From Amphiura filiformis (taxonomy: Eukaryota > Echinodermata > Ophiuroidea > Amphilepidida > Amphiuridae): 64,000 nt of DNA. The stretch spans positions 55,469,776 through 55,533,775 of the forward strand of contig NC_092642.1 of NCBI RefSeq assembly GCF_039555335.1. The letters run 5' to 3'. The notes under the pieces are model-generated. The model was not told the DNA's origin. It did no database searches and worked only from the letters and a program-made list of their open reading frames with translations. Positions within the stretch are counted from its first letter, which is position 1. Each line of letters begins with the position of its first letter. The translations under genes and the position numbers were made by a program. This document shows positions 25,201 through 34,414 of the stretch, piece after piece.

Positions 25201-28200
25201 TGAGTGCTCGTCTCTCATGATTTTCACACCATTTTTGGTTGTCGTTAAGGCCTATTTTTGATGCATTTCAAAGACGGTCCCTTTCTTCATCTGTTAATGG
25301 ATACATTTCTTCTCTCACAATTATCAAGTGAATATACTCAGATTACCTCAGACAAAAATAAGGCTTGTAAACTGCTTTGGTACTTACTTATGCTTCTTTT
25401 ACACGTTCCTTAACTACAATTCAAATTTCCCGCCAATGTTGACAATTGTCAGTGCATATATAGCAGTGACTTTATGCAAATGAGGTTACGTAATTCAAGA
25501 TACTCGAATAGAAACTGTCGTGTGTTTTGAAAGACAAAGGTAAAAACTTGTATTGTACAGTCATCAAAGTCATGCTTGAGCGGAGATGGTAGCTGCGAGG
25601 ACTTATTAACCAACCCTCGTATGGACAATAACAGGTATCCAAAAAAGTGATACATAATGTCATTTTATCTTGATGACAGAGGTTCATCAACCTGTGTAAT
25701 GCATGTTAAAATATTCTTTTATTGCATGGCTTTGGCCATGTTTGGTACAATCAAGGTGTTGAAATGAATGTCTTTTTATGTACATAAGACTTGAAGATGT
25801 TGCAAAACAAAACTGGTATTCTGAGGTAACTTCACTTGATAAGTTACGAACTTATTACACTTTCAAGAGTCAATTGACTCCTGAAAAATATCGTTTTGAT
25901 GTAAAATACGCCTCATATAGGCTTTTGAAAGCTAAATTAAGGCGTTCTAGTTATATTCTTAAGATTGAAACAGGAGCAGGTAGAAGACTGAAATTGGATT
26001 TGGAGGACCGGGTTTGTGATCTGTGCAGGGATATGGGAATATTGAAGATGAATATCATTTTGTCATGGTCTGCAAGTTTTTCGATAATATTCGTCAAACA
26101 TATCTTCCATTCAGGCACAGATCCGAACAGTCCCCCAAAATTAATTTCTCTCATGAGTTCTGATACACCACCTGACATCATCTCTCATTATTTGTTTTTC
26201 ACGCCATAAAACTTCGTGAAATGATTGAATTTTTGTAATTATATCTCCATGTTATTCATATGTCTTCCTCATTATGTAATCACTATATTTGTAGTGCTAA
26301 GGGCCAAGGGCCTATATGTACAAATAAAAGTAGAAGTCAGGTCATTTCAGGTAATTGAGGTTTTGCGTAATTTCCACATGACGTCTATGGCAAGCTAAGC
26401 GGCTCAGAACGTGGGACTAGCTACGCGCAGCTTCTTTCTCGTTACGTGCAGCTTATTAACCAATCAGATTCGCGGTTTTAAACACGTGGAGCTGATGTAA
26501 ACATCCTCTCTCACAAATATTACGTTGTTAATTTTTGTAAATGAAAATATCTGTAGTATATCAGCAAAAAATGGTATAGGTGCTATTAAAGTAATATCTG
26601 AACAGAATGATGATTGTTCTATATTTAGGGGGCTATCATTTCTTCGGAAGGGATCCCAAATATAGGGGTCATACCTTTTTGGAAGGAAAAATAAGGGGAG
26701 GGGTCATAAATTGATAATGACAAAATGTAGGGAGTCACAAAATGACTACAGATAGTGTGTTTATTGTATTCAAAAGGACTGATTTCAATACAATTTTAGC
26801 CTGTCTAGGGGTAAGGTGTATCGGTGGTGGGAGTCGGGGTCATAACATTTTGATGCCGAAATAGTGAGGGCCGCAATTTATTGACGGCGACTTTTTGTAA
26901 ATTTAGGACCCCCCCCCCACCCGTTCCGAAAAAAATGATGACCCATTTTACTCTCTCCATATTTACACAGTGGCATGTGATATCGCTTTCCCTGCAATAT
27001 CTTTACACAGCGCTTTACATCAGTAGTAGTTGTTGTTTGACCTTCAGATTCCCTGCACCGCTAATACAGCACGAGTATAAAGTTACTTGCTATTAAACAC
27101 GGTGTAAACTTGGAAACACTGAATAAATATGCTTTGTGTCATTTTAGCCAGGCATTAGCAACATGTTCTCTTGACACGTGCTGTGATTTGGCCTCCTTTA
27201 CCCGTTCGTTATCTATGCTAATTCCGTAAATTAATTACAAGATAATAATTGTGAAAGAGGATACCTATAACTATACTACGCGCAGCTAACGACCCAACCA
27301 CGTGATTAAATTTGACTATTTTGATTGGTCAAACAGCTGCTCGTAACGAGAAAGAAGCTACGCGTAGCTGTTCCACGCTTTTGGCCCCCTTGGCTTGCCA
27401 TAGACGTCACCGTTTGTCTATGACGTCATGGTTACCATATGATGTAATAGTCACAAGTAAAAGACAACAACGAAGCCAAAGATTCTGAAGTTGATAATTC
27501 TGAATCTGAGGAGGAGTCATCGGATGAAGAGACAAGCGATGAACTGGTACGTACAACTTCGCACAAGCCATGGAAGCCACTGAAGAGATGAGAGCTGAAA
27601 AATATGAGAAGTACATTGCTGAGGGTTTGGACCAAGAGCAGGCTAAGGAGAAAGCCTACACGAAGACCTTGTGGGCTGTTAAACGTGTCTTTTTAAAACA
27701 TTTTACCACATTTTTATGGAATTTTGCCCATTTGAATGATGATGACCTGTATCAAGAAATCACGGATGAGCTTGAAGACAAAATGGACAAAATTCCATAA
27801 AAACGTGGTAAAATGTTTTAAAAACCTCAATTACCTGAAATGACCCGACTTCTACTAATAAATCTAAACTGAAACTGAACTACAGTACTTTGGTTTATAT
27901 AATTGTTTGCATGTTTTGTTTTGCTATCAGTGCAGGTTCAATTACCTGCAATTTTTCCTTGACAATCGTGTTCCTGACGGAGTTTTGAAAACTATCCCTG
28001 TTTGTCAAGAGAAGTTTTTCAGCTTCGTCATAGAGTGATAACCACTCCTCCCCGGATATAATATCTGACCTCTCCACGGTTGGATGATGACGTGGTGTGG
28101 AGCAATACCAAAGAGTTCCCATCCCACCCACAGCATAGGTTACTGCAGCACCATCAAGGTTAACTTGTGGGTCCTGATCCGGGTTCTGGTTATTCTGAAT

Positions 28201-29361
28201 ATAGCTGTAGTTTAAAGGAAATATATTTTCAATTTGATATTAAGGCCACCTATACTGTTGGACCCCCGATGACCCTTTTGACTTTTTGACATGTTTCCAT
28301 CATATCGAGGATTCTTTTTACCACGTTTGAGCCCAATCGGGCATACATAAACGTTTGACCCCATGCGACCTTTGACCTCGAGTGACCTCGATTTGATTTT
28401 GTTCATGCTCCCATCCCATATGATATGGAGAATTACTTTGATCAAGTTCAAGCACAATGCGGCGAAGTTTAAAATTTAGCCCTAGATGACCTTTGACCTC
28501 GGATGAACTCGATTTAGATTTTTTCATGCTCTCCTAATACGAAGGATTCCACCCACCAAGTTTAAGCCCAATTGGGTTTAAATTTAGCCCCTATATATGA
28601 TCGACCTGTGTCCTCGTTTGACCTGGATTATATTTCATACATATATTCCACTCGTATCGAGGATTCAACCCACCAAGTTTGAACCCGTTGAAATTTTGAC
28701 CAAATTTACCAAATTAAGCCCTAAATGACCTTTGACCTCGGTTGATCTCGATTTCATTTGGCACATTATATTTACCTCGTATCGAGGATTCTACCCACCA
28801 ATTTAGAGCCCGATCGGACAAATTGTGACATTTTGACCCTCCAATTTGGTGACCTATGACCTTCGAAACCACCCGTCAACATGCTTTTTCTGACACTTTA
28901 ACCTATGTCGGTATGTCCCAAATATCGGATTGATGCGTCGAAGCGCGGCGAAACGCATAACTGGACACACAGAGACCGCTCATTAGTAGGCCTATGTCAG
29001 ATTTCTTTCCGATAATTTTGTATTAATGTTATTTACCAAAAACAACAACACTGGCATACCCCTTATAATCACTGGTGCTCAGTTTGAATGCTATTGGATC
29101 GAGCGACGGAGTTGTCGCGTTATTGGTCGGTACTGACGCTATTAGAAGATGTGACGCCACCAATGGATTGAATTTGTCTCTGTTGCGCTGATAATACGCC
29201 GCGTTCCTCAGGTTCGCCCCTGCTCGCTCAGAGTGATACGCTCCTGCTTCCAGCATGCACACTGAACACCCATCCTGGACCAATTTTCGAGCAAAGGTCG
29301 CGCCGGCGGGTCCACTTCCGATAATCAGGACGTCATGACACGCTGACCTAATTTGATTCAT
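16103..29361 (-). CDS. Pyranose 2-oxidase-like GMC flavoprotein, 8 coding exons, 534 aa
   Basis: Exons (complement): 29060-29361, 27946-28204, 23699-23860, 21917-22138, 18776-18904, 18152-18360, 16983-17109, 16103-16297. They total 1605 nt, all introns are GT-AG and all phases agree. The protein opens with a Rossmann FAD motif (GSGPAG, residues 15-20; Glu38 as likely ribose ligand). It then follows pyranose 2-oxidase throughout: GGMGTLW (127-133), [35 protein letters not shown], and the end [16 protein letters not shown]. Family knowledge: these enzymes oxidise sugars (or C-glycosides in bacterial relatives) and reduce O2 or quinones. His468 and Asn512 match the catalytic pair. Leu132 replaces the His that binds FAD covalently in fungal enzymes, so FAD is probably non-covalent (inference). 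No signal peptide and no C-terminal SKL are seen, so a cytosolic location is likely. Fungal enzymes are longer (~620 aa). The natural substrate is unknown. Confidence 0.9.
16368..16545 (+). repeat. Direct repeat copy 1 (oxidase intron 7)
   Basis: It begins 'cgtacgcccgtct', passes 'agccagtatttaaga' and 'catgaacgcgcggaca', and ends 'cggcctagatatgttt'. It is about 88-90% like the copy at 17755-17940. Confidence 0.88.
16983..17109 (-). CDS. Oxidase exon 7 (residues 428-470, catalytic His)
   Basis: The acceptor is GTTACAG and the donor is ATG|GTTAGT. It encodes [20 protein letters not shown] and then HVM. His468 aligns with the fungal catalytic base in HLGGTHRMG. Near-identical ~170-bp direct repeats lie in the introns on both sides of this exon. 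Confidence 0.9.
17294..17627. mobile_element. hAT-type MITE with 8-bp target duplication
   Basis: The ends are CAGGGCCGGATTTACC and its near complement GGTAAATCCGGCCCTG. CTTGTCCT occurs directly on both sides (17286-17293 and 17628-17635). CAGGG-type ends with 8-bp duplications are typical of the hAT superfamily. The interior is GC-rich with GGGCCC runs. No transposase. Confidence 0.93.
17755..17940 (+). repeat. Direct repeat copy 2 (oxidase intron 6)
   Basis: Same orientation as the copy at 16368-16545. The two copies bracket exon 7, so unequal pairing would delete or duplicate that exon. An extra 'atatttatac' is the main length difference. Confidence 0.88.
18152..18360 (-). CDS. Oxidase exon 6 (residues 359-428, substrate domain)
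   Basis: The acceptor is TTTCTAG and the donor is GTAAAT, leaving two bases of codon 428. It encodes [28 protein letters not shown] and [12 protein letters not shown]. The substrate loop (NTAYGN, about 374-379) looks about three residues shorter than the fungal loop DAFSYGAV, so sugar selectivity may differ (inference). Confidence 0.9.
18776..18904 (-). CDS. Oxidase exon 5 (residues 316-358)
   Basis: The exon is 129 nt in phase 0, with acceptor AATTGCAG and donor CAG|GTATGA. It encodes [14 protein letters not shown] and then [16 protein letters not shown]. This matches the pyranose-oxidase segment with ELIDSV and the DPLPIPFEDPEPQ-like proline-rich turn. The substrate-domain insert is shorter than in fungi. 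Confidence 0.88.
19680..20162 (+). mobile_element. CR1/L2-like reverse transcriptase fragment
   Basis: It reads [19 protein letters not shown], then [20 protein letters not shown], shifts frame, then [36 protein letters not shown] and KNLGVVLN. These are palm motifs B and C with the YADD acidic pair, plus the thumb. One frameshift lies near 19855. It is truncated at both ends; a MITE begins at 20163. Confidence 0.88.
20163..20572 (+). mobile_element. MITE family R, copy B
   Basis: The ends are GGTTGTTTGATG and the complement of CATCAAACAGCC. It is related over most of its length to the minus-strand copy at 11892-12363. Both copies abut a different reverse-transcriptase fragment. An 85-codon hydrophobic frame is shared. 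Confidence 0.75.
21397..21800 (+). repeat. tRNA-headed SINE in oxidase intron 4
   Basis: The head is AGGGAGAGCGTGGCGCAATG with A-box TGGCGCAATGG, B-box GGTTCAATTCC and a CCCGGGTT..CCCGG stem. The body includes 'ggacgttcagccgtcggtcc' and 'acctgtacatgtatctcgca'. The 3' part 'ccaatggaaataagcttcaa' runs to a 'tgtcaaaaccc' tail. The related SINE at 10610-10780 is on the other strand. Confidence 0.72.
21917..22138 (-). CDS. Oxidase exon 4 (residues 242-315, second FAD-domain half)
   Basis: The acceptor is TATATTCAG and the donor CAG|GTATAA; it is 222 nt in phase 0. It encodes [20 protein letters not shown] followed by [16 protein letters not shown] and YLSEQPITF. This is the GMC signature-like 'TAGA..T..LL..SG' strand that returns to the flavin, with the family's SxYITEQ-type segment after it. 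Confidence 0.88.
22371..22485. repeat. Short hairpin in intron 3
   Basis: 'ggggcgagacctcc' near 22373 pairs with 'ggtggtctcgcccc' near 22470. A C-rich CACCCC run precedes it at 22303-22350. Confidence 0.6.
23521..23606. repeat. (CT)n microsatellite
   Basis: CTCTCTCC-type repeat in oxidase intron 3, about 100 bp from exon 3. The RERERE/SLSLPL frames are artefacts of it. Confidence 0.95.
23609..23670 (-). repeat. Possible tRNA-like SINE remnant
   Basis: The minus strand reads GGGGGTTCGACACCCCC, a perfect T-arm with a B-box, after 'gccttcgccatgc'. No A-box is found, so only a remnant is claimed. Confidence 0.4.
23699..23860 (-). CDS. Oxidase exon 3 (residues 188-241)
   Basis: The exon is 162 nt, phase 0 on both sides, with acceptor ATTATTAG and donor AAG|GTAGAC. 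It encodes [20 protein letters not shown] and DDIFGPLL. This corresponds to the family segment QQIPLAATRR..PTFVEWSS..TVF that leads into the second half of the FAD domain. No methionine begins it, so it is easily missed without splicing. Confidence 0.85.
24214..25619. mobile_element. Mariner-type non-autonomous element, 1.4 kb
   Basis: The ends are CGAGGGTTGGTCAATAAGTC and its near complement at 25601-25619, flanked by TA on both sides. The similarity continues ~150 bp inward (ctcaagcatgactttgat, acctttgtctttcaaaac). No transposase frame was seen. A (TTATG)14 array lies inside. It sits in oxidase intron 2. Confidence 0.85.
25056..25125. repeat. (TTATG)14 microsatellite
   Basis: Fourteen perfect 5-bp units in a row. 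The MLCYV repeated frame on the plus strand comes from it. Confidence 0.97.
25740..26328 (+). mobile_element. LINE 3' fragment with C-terminal Cys motif
   Basis: It reads [18 protein letters not shown], then [20 protein letters not shown] and CDLC, followed by a frameshifted region ending near [10 protein letters not shown]. The ETGxW..R..C..C pattern is the C-terminal zinc-binding region of many non-LTR elements. The 3' UTR ends in 'gtacaaataaa'. The rest of the tail (taaatctaaactgaaactga) is at 27857-27885, across a TIR element. Confidence 0.75.
26329..27856. mobile_element. 1.5-kb TIR element inserted in a LINE tail
   Basis: The ends are AGTAGAAGTCAGGTCATTTC and its near complement at 27837-27856. 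The arms also share 'catagacgtca', 'acgagaaagaagct' and 'acgcgcagct' in inverted orientation. AATAAA borders both sides, and the LINE tail continues on the right. Part of a protein frame sits near the right end. It lies in oxidase intron 2. Confidence 0.8.
27471..27800 (+). pseudogene. Decayed reading frame in the 26329-27856 element
   Basis: A first frame reads [16 protein letters not shown], an acidic stretch, then stops near 27590. A shifted frame gives [40 protein letters not shown], and ends [17 protein letters not shown]. Spacing of charged residues and the even codon pattern suggest a former protein. I do not recognise the family. It is interrupted by at least one frameshift and has no upstream promoter evidence. 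Confidence 0.45.
27946..28204 (-). CDS. Oxidase exon 2 (residues 101-187, flavin-attachment region)
   Basis: The acceptor is CTACAG and the donor CAG|GTAATT. It encodes [12 protein letters not shown] and then [14 protein letters not shown]. In fungal pyranose oxidase the matching stretch is GGMSTHW followed by Thr, where the His carries the 8-alpha-N3-histidyl FAD bond. Here that His is Leu132 and the Thr is Tyr134. Confidence 0.9.
28255..28870. repeat. ~120-bp tandem repeat with TGACCTTTGACCT in intron 1
   Basis: About five diverged units, each with 'gacctttgacctcg', 'gacctcgattt', 'cgaggattc.acccaccaa' and 'ttagccct'. Copies start near 28255, 28365, 28487, 28600 and 28726. The TGACCT pairs form direct repeats with one-base spacing. 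Confidence 0.85.
29060..29361 (-). CDS. Oxidase exon 1 (residues 1-101, FAD-binding N-terminus)
   Basis: It encodes the start Met and the dinucleotide-binding strand-turn-helix ([18 protein letters not shown]), then the YYQRNRDKF segment conserved in pyranose oxidases. The donor is AGG|GTATGC at 29059. A second GTAAAT donor at 29036 leaves the wrong phase for exon 2. The ATG sits one base after a good acceptor (polypyrimidine then ACAG, 29364-29363), and an in-frame TAA lies just upstream in genomic DNA. A non-coding leader exon spliced in from further upstream is therefore likely. Confidence 0.88.
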
Positions 29362-29599
29362 TCTGTATTAAGATAACATAATGGTAAAATTAAATTAATT
29401 TCCATATTGAATATTTAATATTGAGTAATTATGATAAGTGTTATGGTAATTATCAATATAAATCTGATCACTTATTATTTGTTGAGTAGTGCACATAGGC
29501 CTACCTTTAAAATCGTCATCAATGCCCCTATATAAATTCAGCAATGAAGCCAAAAGAACCAGCTATGTCACGATTTAGGGGGAATTTAGTATGAGGTTT

Positions 29600-31245
29600 T
29601 CATTTCTAATATTTTTCCTCATAATACAATGAAAAACAAAAGCAATAGCATTACAAACCCTAATAAAACAAAGTCAAACATAAGAATTGTATTATGAGGA
29701 AAATGATTAGAATTGAAAATAAGCATCTAAAAAGTCATTCTTATGTTTGACTTTGTTTTATTAGGATCTGTAAATATATTTCTTTTGTTTTTCATTATAT
29801 TATGAGAAAAATTATGAGAATTGAAAATAAGCATCTAGAAAAAAGTCATTCTTATGTTTGACTTTGTTTTATTAGGATCTGTAAATCCATTTCTTTTGTT
29901 TTTTATTGTATTATGAGGAAAATTATGAGAATTGAAAATAAGCATCTAGAAAAAAGTCATTCTTATGTTTGACTTTGTTTTATTAGGATCTGTAAATATA
30001 TTTCTTTTGTTTTTCATTATATTATGAGGAAAATTATGAGAATTGAAAATAAGCATCTAGAAAAAAGTCATTCTTATGTTTGACTTTGTTTTATTAGGAT
30101 CTGTAAATATATTTCTTTTGTTTTTCATTATATTATGAGGAAAATTATGAGAATTGAAAATAAGCATCTAGAAAATAGTCATTCTTATGTTTGACTTTGT
30201 TTTATTAGGATCTGTAAATCCATTTCTTTTGTTTTTTATTGTATTATGAGGAAAATTATGAGAATTGAAAATAAGCATCTAGAAAAAGTCATTCTTATGT
30301 TTGACTTTGTTTTATTAGGATCTGTAAATATATTTCTTTTGTTTTTCATTATATTATGAGGAAAATTATGAGAATTGAAAATAAGTATCTAGAAAAAGGT
30401 CATTCTTATGTTTGACTTTGTTTTATTAGGAAGTATATTTCTTTTGTTTTTCATTGTATTATGAGGAATATTATGAGAATTGAAAATAAGCATCTAGAAA
30501 AAGTCATTCTTATGTTTGACTTTGTTTTATTAGAAAATGTAAATATATTTCTTTTGTTTTTCATTGTATTATGAGGAAAATTATGAGAATTTAGATTTAC
30601 AACCCTTATAAAGAAAGTCAAACATACGAATAACTTTCTTTCTAGATGCTTATTTTCAATTCGCACAATTTTCCTCATAATACAATGAAAAACAAAAGCA
30701 ATAGCTTTACAAACCCTAATAAAACAAAGTCAAACATAAGAACAATTAAAAAAAATATATATATTTCTTTTGTTTTTCATTGTATTATGAGAAAAATTAT
30801 TAGAATTGAAAATAAGCATCTAAAAAAGTCATTCTTATGTTTGACTTTGTTTTATTAGGATATATAAATATATTTCTTTTGTTTTTCATTGTATTATGAG
30901 GGGAATTATGAGAATTGAAATTGAGCATCTAGAAAAAAGTCATTCTTATGTTTGACTTTGTTTTATTAGGATATGTAAATATATTTCTTTTGTTTTTCAT
31001 TGTATTATGAGGAAAATTATGAGAATTGAAAATAAGCATCTAGAAAAAAGTCATTCTTATGTTTGACTTTGTTTTATTAGGATCTGTAAATATATTTCTT
31101 TTGTTTTTCATTATATTATGAGGAAAATTATGAGAATTGAAAATAAGCATCTAGAAAAAAGTTATTGTTATGTTTGACTTTATTTTATTAGGATTTGTAA
31201 ATATATTTCTTTTGTTTTTAATTGTATTATGAGGAAAATTATTAG
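29600..31245. repeat. ~110-bp satellite array, left part
   Basis: The repeated unit contains 'gaattgaaaataagcatct', 'cattcttatgtttgactttg', 'tattaggatctgtaaat' and 'tttcttttgtttttcatt'. About 14 units are seen. The unit at 29600-29690 and another near 30590-30740 are reversed. The array stops at 31245 at the edge of an inserted element and resumes at 38903. Confidence 0.93.
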
Positions 31246-31521
31246 AATGCAGTTTAATTTGTACATATCAAATGAAACAAAAAATTATCCCTGCTGCTGA
31301 AATGGAATCGCCCTCGTGATGTCACGCGATGTTTCCATGGGAAGCCAATTGGGTGCCTTGTTTGGTATCAGGCGGGCCAATCACAGGCAGCCTTGCTTGG
31401 AGCCGTCGGTGGCCATTTTGTTAGCTAAGGCCATTCTCTGTCAGTTTTTCAGCAAGAACGGATGCAGAAATTTTTTATTCAACTATAAGACAATGAATAG
31501 GCCGTCACAGCTTACAAAAAA

Positions 31522-31605
31522 TGGGTAGTGGTGAATCCAACGGATGTGGACACAAAACACATCAAGGATACCTCGAATATGAACAACTGGAAAGAAAAAA
31601 AGCAA
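31522..31605 (+). other. Exon-like frame with donor inside E1
   Basis: ATG near 31522 opens MGSGESNGCGHKTHQGYLEY and then EQLERKK, followed by a clean donor CAA|GTAAGC near 31606. About 1.46 kb downstream, 'attcactgcag' (about 33065) is an acceptor opening onto a frame that closes after ~20 codons. An alternative frame there reads CGYFETGGRRRTSCGICNRK with two CxxC-like pairs. It may be a captured host gene fragment; function unknown. Confidence 0.35.
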
Positions 31606-32274
31606 GTAAGCTTACAGTTTACAGCACATCACATCACATGAAATGAATTGTGACGGTACAATGAACAGTCCGGAGTTGTTTGTATAACTCGATAAAACTT
31701 TCGTGGTCGATTGTCTAAACAGTGATTTGAGGAAGTCATGCATGTACGAGTACTATTGATTGGGATTGCCGGACTGGTGGTATGGAATAATTCTAATGTG
31801 TTGAAATATTGTAAGAGAGACTACATTTATCCTATGCTTGTAAGCGGTGACAACAGCAATGACAGCCGATGGCCAAATAGAGTATTTGTATTTTGCGTCA
31901 ACAGTGAATAACACGGTGAGAAATTTGCTTTCAAAATTGTCAAACGTGGTCGTGTACATGTATACATACTGTATGTACATTATTAATGGTAACATAGACC
32001 ACTGAATCACGGTAGTATATAACCCGGGGGGTCACTGGGTTATCAGGGGTTTGTAACCTCATAAATATTTATAAATCATGCAGGTAGGAGAATGGAAAAC
32101 GCTTGAAATTAAGGAAAGCAAAGTTTTGAACCATTTCTATGTTCATCATAATTATATTGGGCAGTCTGAAGGAACACATTATGTTTCTGTTCTGGTTTGA
32201 AATTGAAAGTTGTATAACAAAACGGTTCAAAATTTTTTGTTCTGAATTTGAAAAACTCTCTTGGTATTTAATAG

Positions 32275-32740
32275 CCATATGAGTGAATTTAGCACATGTT
32301 ATCATCATGGGGTGGACACGTGATGCTTTGTCTTGGTAAAATTATAATAGGTCTTGTCATCTGAGTGAATTTAATCGTCATTTTCAAAATTTGTATCGCA
32401 ATCATCATGGCATTGGACACGTGATGCTCACTCTTGGTATATAAAAGCCATATTGGTGAATTTAATTGTCAATTTCAATCTTTTGGCAACATGGTTCAAA
32501 CATTTGTTCTGAATTGGAAAATCTGTCTTTGTACATAATAACCATATGAGTGATTTTAATTTCAATACGTTTAGCGCAATCATGATGGGCGTAGACACGT
32601 GATGCTCTCTCTGGGTAAAATTATAATAATAGTCATAATATGAGTGAATTTCATGGTCAATTTATCGCAATCATCATCATGGCCGTAGACGCGTGATTCT
32701 CTCTCTGGTATATAAAAGCCATGTGAGTGAATTTAATTGT
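32275..32740. repeat. ~90-bp tandem repeat in E1, about 5 units
   Basis: Units carry 'gagtgaatttaat', 'gcaatcatcatgg', 'gacacgtgatgct' and 'tggtatataaaagccat'. Three or four units keep CACGTGA, an E-box core, and some keep a TATATAAA, so each unit has promoter-like words. This may be chance in a repeat. Confidence 0.7.
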
Positions 32741-33484
32741 CAACTCTATTTAGATAAAACGAATCACAACAAAAAAGAGTAACAACGCTGTCGTCTATGT
32801 CATTTATGAACAACAAAACGGCCTTTAAAAATAAATAGATAAATAAATAAATTTTAAAAATGAATAAAAATGGGTTTAATTATGTGTTTTTGATATTTAT
32901 TACAAGTTCAATCCAAGGTTGTCGGAGTTCAAATAGATTAATAAAGGAGTTGAATTGTCGAATATATTGGATGTCATTTATAGACAGGCATGAATTATAC
33001 ACAAAGTAAAAGGGCTTTCTGGCAGAATTTGCTTCTCTTTTTTGTGTCTTTTAATTCACTGCAGGTCATGTGGTTACTTCGAGACAGGTGGTAGAAGGAG
33101 GACATCTTGCGGGATCTGCAACAGAAAGCTCGTAATTACCATGCCTATGACCGTGGATGGAGTATATTTTGAATCGTAACCTGGCTCTATGGGGAGGAAC
33201 TATCGTTGTTAGAGCACGAGCTTGATGGAATCGGTAACTTCTCTAATGGTGAAAATTTTTATTGTGTATAACAGCTAACTATATTGAGAGCATTGTACAG
33301 ATAACGAAGAATCTTCACTTACATTAGATACAGTGTATCCTTCAAATGGAGTATTGTTGCACCTTAATATGGCGAGGAGGCGAAACAAAATGCTAGTGGT
33401 GAACGGGAAGATTATATATTATACAGTTCTTCATGCGAGTAAAAACAGCATAAGCAATTATGGAAGCTGTATGCTAACAAGTCC

Positions 33485-33922
33485 ATGTCAAAAATGCTTC
33501 TACGAATGGAGCTGCAATAAAGAGGAAGATCATTCCATAGCTTGATGGAAATGTCAAATTTATTTTGTACCACTGATTGGGCTTATATTATTCTTGGGCA
33601 ATATGTCCATGTCAAATAATACAAGAAACAGATGAAGGAAGCGGTTGCAGGAAACTGCAGAATTATCTTGGTGTCATCAATGGATCATTTTAGTGATAAA
33701 ATGTCAAAAATGCTTCTACGAATGGAGCTGCAATAAAGAGGAAGATCATTCCATAGCTTGATGGAAATGTCAAAATTTATTTTGTACCACTGATTGGGCT
33801 TATATTATTCTTGGGCAATATGTCCATGTCAAATAATACAAGAAACAGATGAAGGAAGCGGTTGCAGGAAACTGCAGAATTATCTTGGTGTCATCAATGG
33901 ATCATTTTAGTGATAAAATGTC
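33485..33922 (+). repeat. Perfect-looking 216-bp tandem duplication in E1
   Basis: The block from 'atgtcaaaaatgcttctacg' to 'tagtgataaa' is repeated from 33701 with almost no change. This makes it a recent duplication. Confidence 0.95.
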
Positions 33923-34414
33923 ATACATTAAATGCTGAAGCGATCTGAAGGCAATTGAAGTGAGTGGATTTATCTCGGAGTAGCTAATTAACCAAACTCG
34001 TTGCTGCATGAATTATCTTTTAGGTGTCATAGCACATCCGACAACTTGACTTTTGCTAGTTGGAGAAATAACGGCAAACTTTTGCTAGTTGGAGAAATAA
34101 CCCCAAATTCTATGGGGTAGAATTCAAAGTGAAGTGAAATATCGGTCATCATATCAAACTTTTATAGATGTTCATTATTAATAAATCAAGGGAAATTTGT
34201 GTATTTGCAGATAGGGGTGCGCAGGTCCAGAGTCCGAATAAAATTTATTTACTGGGGAAAAAATTATTCATCAATTAAATTATTGCAAATTGGCAATGTT
34301 TTCAATCAAATTACCTTTTACACTATACGTTTTGTCACCTAACTATTCTCCGACACAGGTTGGGGGTAGTCTGTTAATATAGGCAGACGGATTGTATAAG
34401 GCAAATATTTTTTC

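Noticed and set aside
29029-29059. Longer oxidase exon 1 using the GTAAAT donor at 29036
   Set aside because: It leaves one base over, while exon 2 needs two; the GTATGC donor at 29059 fits both phase and alignment.
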